DNA from: Macrostomum hystrix
Taxonomy: Eukaryota; Platyhelminthes; Macrostomidae
DNA length: 64,000 nucleotides
Assembly (NCBI GenBank): GCA_950097015.1
Contig: CATNEN010000029.1
Span: forward strand, 3,739,501 to 3,803,500
Reading direction: 5' to 3'
Below, one piece after another: positions 1-11,282 of the stretch (its first letter is position 1; each line of letters begins with the position of its first letter). The notes beneath the pieces are model-generated. The model was given only the letters and a program-made list of their open reading frames with translations, searched no databases and had not been told where the DNA came from. The position numbers were made by a program, and so were the translations under genes.

Positions 1-79
1 CGACATAATTCCGATGCCTTGCGTACGTTGCTGTTTGTTCCTATTACTTTTAGAAAGCCAGAAGATAGATTTAAAATAC

Positions 80-220
80 GAATAGCCCAGTTGAGCAAAT
101 TTACAGTCAGGGGCACAGCCGCAGCTTATTGCCTGTGGAATTCCCAGCCCGACGCTGTCGTAAATCTTCCACCTGTTTTACAGCTGGGTGAACTGGGGCA
201 CTTGGGTATTGTCTGGCTCT
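80..220 (-). mobile_element. SINE fragment (family A-like)
   Basis: Read on the minus strand, this stretch carries a CCCAGCTGTAAAACAGGTGG block resembling the 'aaatgggtaccagca' region of the longer SINE copies at 53.0 and 62.4 kb. It is followed by a CCGCAGC/GGCACAGCCGC tail block like those copies. No tRNA promoter boxes are visible, so this is a truncated, diverged piece. It lies just beyond the last exon seen of the lectin-like gene, probably in its next intron. Confidence 0.45.
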
Positions 221-359
221 AAAGAAACAAACTTTGACATCTCGGTCAAAAGTCCGAAGCTTGACAACGTGTCAAAGCGACAAGCTCCCTTGAACTACTT
301 GGCAATAGCTAAATGCTAATTCAAATAACAATTATTAAATGATATTTTTTAAGATATAC

Positions 360-3300
360 CTGATGCCAGTCCTGATCATCTGCATAAAAGCCTGACGGTT
401 GCCAAAATCCCGCATTTATTGAATCTGAAATAAAAATAATAAGTTATACTCGTATGATTTTCGCTAAAAACATTCGTTGACTCAAGACATCATATTAAAA
501 CTACAGCTTACTCGGAACGCCTGGGAACTGTACCACCACACCGTTGTACTCGGTGTCGCCCGGCTTCTTGGAGAATCCTGCAGACTTTATCGTGAAATTC
601 ACGGATTTGTTTGGGTCCGAAAACACGCCGACCAGAGTCGAATCGATGTAGACCTCGATAGTCGGGTTCTCATCAGCAGTGCTGTTGTACTGAAACCTGA
701 ATGACAAATCGTGGAAGTCGAATACGTTCTGCCTTCCCATCTGAGCGAGGGTGTTCGTCTTGTTGAGATAGAAAACTGCATTCAGAGGAATCTCGCCAGA
801 GCTGATGGCCTTGTTCAGCACCCAGCCATTTGAGATCCACAGAACATTCGCCGCAGAGTCACCGGTCAGCCGAAACCGGATGCGCTGTAAAAAATAGGTT
901 CAATATTTACGCTCATGCATACTTGTAAAGTTGCTTTTACTGTTTAAGTGTGAGTACATTGTCCATTCTTCTTTGCGTGATCGTACCTGATCAAGCATGG
1001 CACTGTACGTCGTCCCGGCAGTGAGGAAGAAGTCTGCGTACGTGTCCCTTATTATTGTCGAAAATGTGACTCTCTGACTGACCTTTAGCTCCTTCTCCAT
1101 TGATTCCGGAATCAGATTCACGAAGGAACTACCAGGAATGAAGTTTACATCATTGTCTAAAAATAAGTAAGCATCTAAAGTAAGCTTAAGCCAATTGATT
1201 AACATCGGACCTGCATTAAAGAGCCCATTTATTTAAAATTTAGCAATCCTGCTCTTGAATGACCCTAATGGCATAAACTCACAGTGGTCACCGTAGATTT
1301 TTAAGCTGTCAACTGAGTGATAACCGCAGCTCTTTCTCCGCGTCATCACAAAATATCTTGCGACAGTACCAGCTGGACAATGAAAGAACAGATGGCGATC
1401 GCCGGGATCACTGTTTTCTTGCACACCGCACGATGTCCATCCTTCGAATGCTGCCTCATCCAGGCTTGGGTTCCATGAATTAGACACACCAGTCCAAATG
1501 CACTTCATTTGACCCGCTAAAATGGCGAGGCAAACTGCGACTAGTTGCTTCAGCTTTTGTTTTGCCTACATATAACAGGTATCTTACCTGTGTTCGTGTG
1601 AGGTATGACCAATGTGACAAAGGTCGGAGTTTTAAGATCAACCAGCATATAGTAGAGTTTCTCAGCGGTCACAGTGGACTCGTAGCTAGAAGTAGTTAGC
1701 ATACTAAAGCCATTACTAACATGGCTGTAGGAAATCTTCACCTTTTTGTTCATAAAAATCTCTGAGAACATGCCCTGCATGCCCCTGCCACTGTAGTAGT
1801 CCACGCTAGAGTAGGTTCTGATAGCTGAAATTATGGAACGCAAAAACAACTCAGGTGACAAAGTTTATTATATCGAAACCTTAACATTTTTGCGGCAACT
1901 TACAGCAATCTGGAACCTCGCAGGCAACTCGAGAGACAGCCCTGTTTACACAAGTGATTGACAGAGATGCTGAAACAAAGAATTATTTGTAAGTCTATGA
2001 GAATGATACGAGCGTATTTGAGTAAAGAAATAAAATTGGTAGGTATAAACTTGGTGCAATAGTGAGCTTGCTCACATGTTCTGCACTTGTTGGATGCAGC
2101 AGGCCAGGCGCTGTACGGGATGCACGCCTCCCCGTTCTGGTTAACATCGAGATCGCCATAGTACTCCCGGTACCATTTGCACACCCTGTGACCTGCGGGT
2201 GTTAATAAATTTGCTCTCATATATCAGATTATACCCATGCTGTGCAATTAAGTTATTAGAGATTGAACGAATGTCGCATCAAAGTCCCTGAGCTCGAATC
2301 TCAGGAGAAGTTCGGCGGGGGAACCTCGGCGGGAGAAGTTCGGCGGGAGAAATTCGGCGGGAGAAGCTCGGCGGGAGAAGCTCGGCGGGGGAAGTTCGGC
2401 GGCAGAACCTCGGCGGGAGAACCTCGGCAGGAGAAGCTCGGCGGGAGAAGCTCGGCGCGAGAAGCTCGGTGGGAAAGGCTCGGCAGGAGAAGCTCGGCAG
2501 GAGAAGCTCGGCAGGAGAAGCTCGGCAGGAGAAGCTCGGCGGGAGAAGCTCGGCGGGATATGTTCAGCGGGAGAAACTCGGCGGGATATGTTCATGCAAC
2601 TCATGCAGAAAATTCTCGGTGGGAAAACCCCTGCAGGGAAAATCTCATAGAAAATTTACGACCATGGCGAGGGCCAAGCGCCAAAAAAACTGTGATCGTA
2701 CACAGCTTAACGATAAAAATTCACTGCAGATGTACGTCTCTGTGTAAGTGTGTACCTGTGTAGCGTATTGACGCGCAAATGTTTTTGTGATACGTGCTTC
2801 AGTGCCCAGAGCCCCGCTGATGATATAGTTTAAAGAGAATTGCTTTGAAATTCTTACTTCCAGTCCTGAAGATGTTGTTGATTAGCGCGTATTCCGGCCT
2901 AGCGTAATTGACAAACGATGAGGCGCTGAAGCTGACATTCAGCTGACCGGGAATGCCGAACAGCAGGGGCGTGCGCTCGTCGTCCTCTGCGGGGTTTTAA
3001 ATTTTCGGTGTTGTATTTAACTGTGTTTTGATTTATGTGTCGTGATGGACACATAAAATTTCACGCCAACGTGTCCGTGACTAATCTGAAACCATAATTA
3101 TATACAGGATCAACTTTGAAGCTGAATTTGCGAGATTCTGGAGACAAAATGTAGAGAAGTCTGTAAAAGTTAGTTATTTGTAATATTTATTATAAATACT
3201 TTACGTTGGAGAAATTTTTAAGCCTTGAAGCCTTGAAGGAGCACCCAATCCCACTTTCGTCTGTGAAATCACAAATTATCATGTGAAACAATACGGACTG

Positions 3301-6300
3301 CAAGATCAAAAATTCCCTGCGAAGATAAGATCGGCTCAGTGTGACGCAGACGTAAAAAAGAAGTACATTTTCTTTTTTACGAGCCGTAGGTGTCGCTGGA
3401 ATCCATATACATTTCAATCAGAGAGAATTTTATACAAGAAATATCTGCCTCTGTGCCAAGCTTTGAGAAACTACGCTCGTATCTGCTGATGACAAATGTA
3501 TATACCCAGTGGTGTATGAACAGGGGGTGAGTGGCAGAGTGGCTCTCGCACCAGGTACTCAGCTCGATTCCAAAGCAAGGCCACATTCATTCGGAGCGCA
3601 GCGGCGGAGAGAAGGCTTGGGGGCTTTACGTGCAAGCCGCTGGCTGATGCTGGCACCCTAGACTTTTCCGGCGGTGCGGCCTTTGTTCGCGCCTAGGCTC
3701 GGAAGCGCACCCTGTGACGCAGCTTTTTACTACTATGGGGAAGTATTTTCCCCAGGACAGCGTATTTTATTGTTGCTTTTTGTTATTGATAAGCTTTAGC
3801 GTCCATATTGAAATTTGGCACATCAGATATTCTATCTCAGAATTTTGTCCATGAAATATGCAGCACTGACACCTAATCGTTGCGTTTTTTTCTCGAACTT
3901 GTACGGGGTTCAGCAAAATCGTTACTTACTTAAGCAGATGTACTCATAGCTGCGCCAGGACGACCCGAAGTTTGTAAATGTGAAGCTGGACCCGCTTGAA
4001 CGGTAATAGTTGTATATATCGCGTTCAATTGAGCTGCAGCCAGTCACCTGAAATCAGAATTCATTCGAGATTGGAGCTCCATCAGTTGCTCTTTTCAAAC
4101 CGTCTCAGACAGTTTAAATAACTGCCCGTGTCGATAATTCAGAAATTCAGAAATCCAATAATGCCCAGCTTATTTGAAGTGCAGATCGTCGGGAAAATTA
4201 CGTAGATGCTACGAGCGTATTGAATCTCGATGACCCGAAAGATTTTTAAGAAGAACGACTGTTTTTAGAGAAAACAGATACTCGTAAATCTTAGAAACAG
4301 AAAAAGGTAGCGATCGATTTTTTCACAAAGATCTACTGAGTTCTCTGGAATATTTAATTTTTTCGGACTTGAAGTATTTCACAACCAAAAACTAAAAATC
4401 TAGAAAAAAATACTGGTAACAAACATCTTCGCCATGGCTGCATGGCTCTCTTTCACAATAGCACTTCAGTTCGTCTTGATTAAACAGCATCAAATTGCTA
4501 CAGCACGAGTGCGAAAAAACATTGCTATGCACTTTAGTCTATGCTTCTACGCCTCCTTCCTATTAAGACAAACTAGGCTTCCGAGCTTTTGATTGGCTGT
4601 GGTCTTCCTTCCAAAAAAGCGTAGAAATTTTGTCTATGGCAGAGAGCGACATTAATGTCCATTATGATATTAACAAGCAACCCACATGCGTGTTAATGTC
4701 AGTGAAAGTGCATAGCAATGTCTGAATTATCAAAACGGGACCGTGGGGTTAAACACAGCCTTTTATGAGGGACACTCACGCCGCAGTAGTTTATTCCATA
4801 GACATCTGAGTAGGAGTTCTGCAGAGGATAGAAGTAGTAGAGAGGGTAGTTGGAGGCCAAGCCAGTCGACTGCAAGCGATGGTCATCGGAGCCACTGACA
4901 TCCATGTTGATGAACATCGGCAGGAAGGAGGGTGAACAGTAGCCTGAAGCATAGCAGAGCGGTATGTTGGGATTTGAGTTATTTCCCTGGAAACAATCCT
5001 GATTGTGTGAACTTTGTTGATAAATAAAATCACCATGCGAGAGTACTTTATAAAACACTCAATCAGTTAGTAGTTGCATAAAACACTACTTAAGTACTCT
5101 TTAATCGCTCATAGAAATTGTTCCATACTGTTTACTGCGAGTAGAAACAGGGAGACCTGTCTGGCTTTGCAACTTTATATAGAGAGGATAGGATCTAACT
5201 TTATATAGTGAATTTAAATTTTACTCAAATTGCGCTCTTGAAGATACCAATATTCGTAAATGTAGCTTATAAATTTTGTCAATTTATATCTTCGACTGTA
5301 TATTTAAAATTGAATTTAGACGAAGTTGTACAGCCGCACAGTGCATCCAGCACAGCTGCGCTGCGCGTACACAGGCTGTATGCAGCTCTTCAGTCCATGG
5401 ACTGGCGAGGCTGCAATATCCGCTTAAATTTCAACCCCAGCTTGCAGCTTTTATCTTTATAGCTTGAGCTGAAGCACTATGCGATTCGACTCCCTATCTA
5501 ACAGTCAGAAGTACAAAGCTTAAACAACTGGACTACAAGCCCCCTTCAAGAGTTATACAAGCACAAATAACTGTGTGAGATCTATGAGTAGATATCATTT
5601 AAATCCAGTCAATTGAACCAATTTGCAAACACCTAGAATTTATAAGCAGTAATACTCTTTACGGTTCTGATACATTTTGGAAACATAAATTAACCTGCTT
5701 CTGTAAGCTGGCCACATAAAGCTGAACCTCACCATTCGGAGTTCTGGCAGGCAGCTGACAAAGGAATTGGCGGCTGTTGGAGCAGCTCTCCATTTCCAAC
5801 CGGCCCAGGTCTGTGTCGTACACTGCGCAGTCTAGCCCTTCGCCCTCGGTCAGTCCCATATAGAACAGATCCTCCGGCACTGGGTTGCCCTCAGAGTCGA
5901 AGAACCTGTTGCCGAGTGTGGCGTTACGAGCGGCGCCAATCCACAGCCGCCTATTAACCCAATCTAGCTGATCGAAGATTGCCAAGTCCTGCCTGGTCCT
6001 GGGTGCGTACAGCACTCCTGTGGCACCAGCTCCGTTGCTACTTCCTGCGCAACTGGAAGCTGCAGCGGCCTGCTGGTAGCTGGTTGTGACGAGGCGGATG
6101 CAGCGATCGAAATACTGCGTCCACGGCGTCGGACAAACTGCAAAATCGATCGCATTGGAAGCATTTGAATGTATTGGAGTGCCGGGGTTGTGTTGTCTTG
6201 CACTAGCTTCAATTAGATATTTCTTTTCTATTTCGTTAACCAGCCTCGGTATAATCATTGAACACAATAAAATTTGATAAAATTTCACGGGGGCTGTGGG

Positions 6301-6910
6301 GCTAATGCATCATTTATCAGCGACCCGCTGCCAGCGAGGAGGCAATTCGGTTCATTCCCTTGACCAGCTCCAGCACACACATGTTCACGGATATTCAAGC
6401 AGGCACACACTCGCAGAGGCGTGTACATCTGCCGTGACTGTCTCGTCGTCACGCATCGTCTCTGTGCCTTACGATTTGGCCGTCATGCGTGGCTAAAACT
6501 ACCCGATAAAACAATCACAAGCCTTCTCTTCGAGGCTGCGCACCGTGTGAATGCTGCGCTGTCATGGATTCGAACTCACGGGCCTCGCTGCGAGATTTGG
6601 ACGCGTAACCTCACCCCTTCCCTATCATAGAACGCCAAAAAACTATAGGAAAACGAACAATAGCTCGAATTAGTCTTCAGAAAAGTTGCAATAATGTGTA
6701 TATCTACGCCATGTATTGTGATGGGATGTGATGCAAAAATAATGCTACGTATAAATCTTTAGGAAGCAATTTAAAACGGTCAGTGACAAGCGGTCAAAAA
6801 GCAGTGTATGTCTTCAACTCACAATATCTCGCCTGTGCTTGGGGAGGCCATTGCACTAGCACGATCCCAATGAGGGCGGCGAAGAGCAGTCGCCATGATG
6901 CAGAGCGCAT
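360..6910 (-). CDS. Secreted modular C-type lectin/kringle-like/discoidin-like protein (5' part, 12 exons)
   Basis: Exons in coding order: 6910-6823, 6137-5695, 4986-4780, 4047-3930, 2986-2858, 2192-2076, 1969-1904, 1824-1588, 1516-1283, 1156-987, 884-512 and 424-360. All have GT donors and AG acceptors and phases agree throughout, giving 749 codons that continue past the left edge. Exon 1 is a signal peptide (MRSASWRLLFAALIGIVLVQ, then PPQAQA). Exon 2 is a C-type lectin-like domain: CPTPW start, FDRC, a WIGA core, a late DCAVYD Cys and an RQFLCQ end. Exons 3-5 hold a Cys-containing region I do not recognise. Exons 6-7 resemble a degenerate kringle (YYGDLDVNQNGEACIPYSAW, then CEVPDC). Exons 8-9 resemble an F5/8-type (discoidin/fucolectin) fold, with ARYFVMTRR near the end. 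Exons 10-12 are not recognised. A secreted or extracellular sugar-binding role is inferred. Exon 7 was fixed by phase; another upstream-frame acceptor at 1942 would break the frame. Confidence 0.75.
2304..2592 (+). repeat. 15-bp minisatellite in lectin-gene intron
   Basis: About 19 tandem copies of a GC-rich unit near GAGAAGCTCGGCGGG, with variants in the CTCGG and GGGAG parts. It lies in the intron between exons 5 and 6 of the minus-strand lectin-like gene. The unit is a multiple of three, so long open frames on both strands here are an artefact of the repeat. Confidence 0.9.
3521..3665 (+). mobile_element. SINE family B, tRNA-derived head
   Basis: A pol III A box (GTGGCAGAGTGG, 3531-3542) and B box (CAGCTCGATTCCA, 3560-3572) are spaced as in tRNA genes. 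Downstream, GGCCACATTCATT and GAGAGAAGGCTTGG match the copies at 6.3, 44.3 and 62.5 kb. The copy is 3'-truncated. It sits in the intron between exons 4 and 5 of the lectin-like gene, antisense to it. Confidence 0.75.
5325..5450 (-). mobile_element. SINE family A fragment with palindromic core
   Basis: Contains the 14-bp palindrome CAGTCCATGGACTG at 5391-5404, flanked on the left by a GTATGCAGCTCTT block and further CAGCTGCG/GCGCGTAC motifs shared with the 32.1, 53.1, 58.8 and 62.5 kb copies. It is in the intron between exons 2 and 3 of the lectin-like gene. No tRNA head is visible. Confidence 0.65.
6290..6645 (-). mobile_element. SINE family B copy
   Basis: On the minus strand, GTGAGTTCGAATCC (about 6566-6578) is a good pol III B box and the A-box region lies near 6600-6625. 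The body (GACGAGACAGTCACGGCAGA, the TGCCTCCTCGCTGGCAGCGG end) parallels the copies at 44.3 and 62.5 kb. It lies in intron 1 of the lectin-like gene, in the gene's own orientation. Confidence 0.7.
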
Positions 6911-6999
6911 CCTACTAGAAGCTGAATGCTGGTTGCAATAATTCTAACCTTGAAGATAAATTGGAAGAAGGAAAGCCAGGTTGAGCTATGCCTGAAGGA

Positions 7000-7014
7000 C
7001 CCCTATATAAAGCA
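7000..7014 (-). promoter_or_regulatory. Possible TATA element of the lectin-like gene
   Basis: CTTTATATAGG on the minus strand lies about 95 bases upstream of the ATG at 6910. Position and sequence fit a core promoter, but there is no transcript evidence and AT-rich matches occur by chance. Confidence 0.35.
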
Positions 7015-8259
7015 GTTCTCCCAAACCTAGTTTGAGTCTACCGCATCCGGGTTCTATCAACCTATTTTGGCAACGCTCCCCCAATCGGCGGGCTGTCTAA
7101 TGAGGCAGCCCTCCCAGCATAAACAGAAGCCTGTTTCTTCCCGTTGCTATGGACGGAGGCTGTCTTTAGAATCCCTTTGTAAAATGACAGATCTGTTTTT
7201 AACGTAGGAAAGAATTCTGAGACGAATAATTAGCCACTTTAGCAAACTTTTTGCTCCACAGGTCTTCACTGTAGGTGCCTCGCTAGCCTATTTCTTTATC
7301 GCCTCAATGGGCCCACAAAATGGAGCTGGGCCGGCGGGTTCTCCCATTGTCAACCCAGCGGTGCGCTTGGAACTAATTAATTTTGCATTCGCCTGGCCTA
7401 TGCCGGACAGTGGGAAGCCTAAATACTTGTTGGAAATATTGGTAAGCATGTTTTGTGAGTAGTTTCTCAAGAGTACTAAATTTTGCAGACGAGTTGGCCT
7501 GTGTGGAAGCTGCAATGCATCGCACGCATTTAGAAATTTTTAACCAGCAGGCTCTAGACTTGAAAGTCTAGTTCTGCTAAATTTGAATTTCCGCTACAAT
7601 ATGCAAAATTATTCCCGTGCTTTGACGTCGAGCTAATTAGCGAGAACTTTGAAACTGCATTAAAGCCGCATTTTTTCGTCTCTATAATTTATAAGTCGAA
7701 GCTTTAAGGTGCTCCTATCTAAGTGGTGCGTTGTGCCAACAAAGTTGTTGTGTGGCCAATTTTCTGTGAGTTCTTTTATCCGACTAATGCCGCCCAAGCT
7801 GTTGCTGGACCTCTTTCTTAGCTTAATTCTGACCAATCAATCTGTTCTTGTGGTTCCATATCTTTAATCGTCTAAGGATTATTATACACTGTACTATCTC
7901 ATTAAAGGTTTACTCTCCCTTATGGTAGGCATATGACGCAACTGACGAAACCTGACGTCGTCACTGCGAAAATCTGCGTCATAAATACCGGTAGCAATAT
8001 CCGTAACTGCGTCATTTTTTGCATCACTATCATGCGTCACAAAAATGACGCAGTTTCAAAATGTTTTGAGAAGTAGGAAATTAGAATTCTAGCAATGGGG
8101 ACTACTAATGAGTATTATATGCAGGGAGAGCCTATGAAGCGTTCGTCGATATTTAGGAGTGAAAAATGACGCTGTTGTGACAAAAAAGACGCTTTTTACA
8201 AAATCTGAGTTTGTTACGCTTTCTGACGCAGTGACGCAAACATTTTGTTATAACAAAAG
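7015..8259. other. Intergenic, no gene seen; TGACG/CGTCA-rich at 7930-8240
   Basis: No coding region is supported. From about 7930 to 8240 the motif TGACG or its complement occurs many times (TGACGTCGTCA, GCGTCAC, TGACGCAG). It resembles a scattered, degenerate form of the motif that becomes a regular satellite at 9.2 kb. Confidence 0.5.
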
Positions 8260-9043
8260 GGTACGAATTTGAAATGCGCAAGTGTAGAAAGAGTAATTCG
8301 GAGGCTAAATTTTTTGGAGACTAAAAACCGTGAATTAAACGATGCCGAGAAGCAACATCTTGTGAACTATGGAATGAATCACACAAGGGCTATTGCGCTC
8401 AAGTCTTACATGGCGAACACGGCTGCTTATGCCCGAGCCGCGAAGTCTGCGCTTGAGTCAACATTCGATACCGCTCTAGCGCAGCATGGTCAAGACAGTG
8501 TTGATGCACCGACATCCATTTGCTCAGCCGCCAAGAACTCGAGGTCTGCCAGTCGTAAGAAGGTCAACCAAGATGCTTCGGACGATAGAAAGAAAAATAA
8601 AGTAGTCCAAAGCAATGCTGGAAACCAGGTTGTGCGCAAGCGGCACTCATCTTCGTCCCAACCGCCACCGATCGATTCGTCAGAACCTGTACAGAAAAAG
8701 CTATCTGCTGAGATTTTTTACAGCAGCCGTCAACAACATGAACGTATGTGTAGAACACTAGAGTGCGGCGACATAATCAGCTCCAAGTACTCTACCTATC
8801 CGTTTTGGCCTGCTATGGTCTGCTTGTGACCCGGTTTCAGGAATTCAGATTCGTCGACGGGAAATTCACGTCCAGTTCTTCGAAACACCTCCAACCAGAA
8901 CGTGGATTATGTTCAGTAACATCCAGAGGTTCGAACCTCACACAAGACCAACTGGTGAAGGCGCTCTGCTATTCGAATTTATTCAGGCTTATGAAGCGAC
9001 GCTGTTCACGAATGCGGAAAGACTCGACCGTTATTTAATTTAG
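8260..9043 (+). pseudogene. PWWP-domain fragment, MSH6-like, frameshifted
   Basis: The upstream frame, from about 8260 to the TGA at 8827, encodes a Lys/Ser-rich stretch and then GDIISSKYSTYPFWPAMVC, the first half of a PWWP domain (YPFWPAMV equals PWWP-type YPWWPxxV). A one-base shift near 8821-8825 is needed to continue as DPVSGIQIRRREIHVQFFET, PPTRTWI and a short tail to TAG at 9043. HVQFF..(S/P)PTR.W is characteristic of MSH6-type PWWP domains, which bind methylated histone H3 in mismatch repair. There is no ATG at the start of the open stretch (it begins after TAA at 8251), so this is either an exon opening at an acceptor near 8259 or a broken gene copy. No MutS domains follow. A sequencing error at the shift cannot be excluded. 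Confidence 0.6.
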
Positions 9044-9232
9044 ACCTATTTAATTGATAGAAAAACTAATTAAAGCCCTGCTGATCTCTGCTGCGTATTG
9101 CTATTTCTGAAATAATTCCTTTAATTAGAAGGCGTAAAAGTTGTCAAGCGGTTGCCGTGCTCTATCAGCATTACTCGCTAGTAAGAAGTCAGGAAATTAG
9201 TTGAAAATATATTTTAAAAGTCAGTAAAAACT

Positions 9233-10459
9233 GTAGCAAATCTGACGCGTCACAAGGTAGTAGCTGATTGAAAAGGACGGTAGCAAATCTGACGCGTCAC
9301 AAGGTAGTAGCTGATTGAAAAGGACGGTAGCAAATCTGACGAGTCACAAGGTAGTAGCTGATTGAAAAGGACGGTAGCAAATCTGACGCGTCACAAGGTA
9401 GTAGCTGATTGAAAAGTATGGTAGCAAATCTGACGCGTCACAAGGTAGTAGCTGATTGAAAAGGACGGTAGCAAATCTGACGCGTCACAATGTAGTAGCT
9501 GATTGAAAAGGACGGTAGCAAATCTGACGCGTCACAAGGTAGTAGCTGATTGAAAAGGATGGTAGCAAATCTGACGCGTCACAAGGTAGTAGCTGATTGA
9601 AAAGGACGGTAGCAAATCTGACGCGTCACAATGTAGTAGCTGATTGAAAAGGACGGTAGCAAATCTGACGCGTCACAAGGTAGTAGCTGATTGAAAAGGA
9701 TGGTAGCAAATCTGACGCGTCACAAGGTAGTAGCTGATTGAAAAGGACGGTAGCAAATCTGACGCGTCACAATGTAGTAGCTGATTGAAAAGGACGGTAG
9801 CAAATCTGACGCGTCACAAGGTAGTAGCTGATTGAAAAGGACGGTAGCAAATCTGACGAGTCACAAGGTAGTAGCTGATTGAAAAGGACGGTAGCAAATC
9901 TGACGCGTCACAAGGTAGTAGCTGATTGAAAAGTATGGTAGCAAATCTGACGCGTCACAAGGTAGTAGCTGATTGAAAAGGACGGTAGCAAATCTGACGC
10001 GTCACAATGTAGTAGCTGATTGAAAAGGACGGTAGCAAATCTGACGCGTCACAAGGTAGTAGCTGATTGAAAAGGATGGTAGCAAATCTGACGCGTCACA
10101 AGGTAGTAGCTGATTGAAAAGGACGGTAGCAAATCTGACGCGTCACAAGGTAGTAGCTGATTGAAAAGGACGGTAGCAAATCTGACGCGTCACAAGGTAG
10201 TAGCTGATTGAAAAGGACGGTAGCAAATCTGACGCGTCACAATGTAGTAGCTGATTGAAAAGGACGGTAGCAAATCTGACGCGTCACAAGGTAGTAGCTG
10301 ATTGAAAAGGACGGTAGCAAATCTGACGCGTCACAATGTAGTAGCTGATTGAAAAGGACGGTAGCAAATCTGACGCGTCACAAGGTAGTAGCTGATTGAA
10401 AAGGATGGTAGCAAATCTGACGCGTCACAAGGTAGTAGCTGATTGAAAAGGACGGTAGC
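9233..10459 (+). repeat. 47-bp satellite array, about 26 units
   Basis: The period is exactly 47 bp (unit starts at 9233, 9280, 9327 and onward). Each unit contains GTAGCAAATCTGACGCGTCA and GGTAGTAGCTGATTG. Variants such as GAGTCAC for GCGTCAC (units 3 and 14), GTATGG for GGACGG (units 4 and 15) and AATG for AAGG (units 6 and 17) recur 11 units apart, showing a 517-bp higher-order repeat. An LTR insertion interrupts the array at its right end; two more degenerate units follow the LTR. Confidence 0.95.
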
Positions 10460-10763
10460 TGTCGTTTGTGACAATAATTTCAAAGTTAGGTTAGTTGAAG
10501 TAGAAGGCTGTAGTTGATCGTTATTAACAGAGTTTATTTGTAGATTATTAAACGGTTGAACGGATCGTGAGAGCATAGCGCATTTGTCTCTTGAATATAA
10601 TTTAGGGGTTTTGAACCTAGACAATACTGTACTGGGCTAAAGAAAGCATTCTAGAATATTCTAGAATGGTGTTGCTATTTTTAGAAGCGTGCGCATCAAC
10701 TGGGGAAGGAAAGCTAGGCAAACGATAAGGGCGGTTTTATGGAGGTTCAGTCTGAACCCGACA
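10460..10763 (-). mobile_element. Solo LTR of the BEL/Pao element
   Basis: 304 bp, starting TGTCGTTTG and ending ACCCGACA as written on plus; on minus it starts TGTCGGG and ends CGACA. It is flanked by a 5-bp target-site duplication GTAGC at 10455-10459 and 10764-10768. The duplicated bases are part of the 47-bp unit, so the LTR clearly landed inside the satellite. It appears identical to the 304-bp LTR at 17212-17515. Confidence 0.85.
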
Positions 10764-11041
10764 GTAGCAAATCTGACGCGTCACAAGGTAGTAGCTGATT
10801 GAAAAGAATGGTAGCAAATCTGAAGCGTCACATTTTCAGATAATTTGCTTATTGTACTCTTGAATTAAAGCGGATGCTTTTAGGGCTACATGTATTTATC
10901 TTTGTGACACTTTTTAGGTGCGCATGCTGAGGCCAAGATGGTTAGGATTAGGGTTAGGGGGGTTTATAGCTGCGTCACGCTCAAATTTGTTTCATTCTCG
11001 TAGGACACACTGCGTCATTTCTTGCGTCATGATTTTAAACT
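10764..11041 (+). repeat. Satellite remnant plus unique flank, copy 1 of a duplicated segment
   Basis: Two degenerate 47-bp units and then about 200 bp of non-repetitive DNA, including a telomere-like GGTTAGGATTAGGGTTAGG at about 10940-10958 and several GCGTCA motifs. The same stretch recurs at 17516-17793, so with the LTR a 582-bp direct repeat lies 6752 bp apart (10460-11041 and 17212-17793). Bases 11042-11062 are an AT-rich joint to the truncated LTR at 11063. Confidence 0.85.
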
Positions 11042-11282
11042 ATTTTAAAACTTTTATTTAAAATAAGGGCGGTTTTATGGAGGTTCAGTCTGAACCCGAC
11101 AAGCTGGGGCGCCGGAAGTGCAAGCTAAAAAAAAAAAACGCAAGTTGAAGGTGTGAATTGGGATCGCAAATGGGTAGTAGGGTGGGTAGTAGGTTAATAA
11201 CGCAAATAGGTAATAGTGTAAACTGATAAAGAAGCATGCATGAACGTCCTTTAGTCACATTAGTCAATTGAGTCTCTGTCAG

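Noticed and set aside
1904-1941. Shorter form of lectin-gene exon 7 using the acceptor at 1942
   Set aside because: It would leave phase 0 before an exon that needs phase 1; the acceptor at 1970 keeps the frame and yields the CEVPDC kringle-like end.
9233-10459. CRISPR-like array of regular repeats
   Set aside because: Units are contiguous 47-mers without unique spacers and the DNA is clearly animal.
10940-10962. Telomere-like TTAGGG stretch as a chromosome end or fusion point
   Set aside because: Only about three degenerate units inside a duplicated flank; too short to indicate a former telomere.
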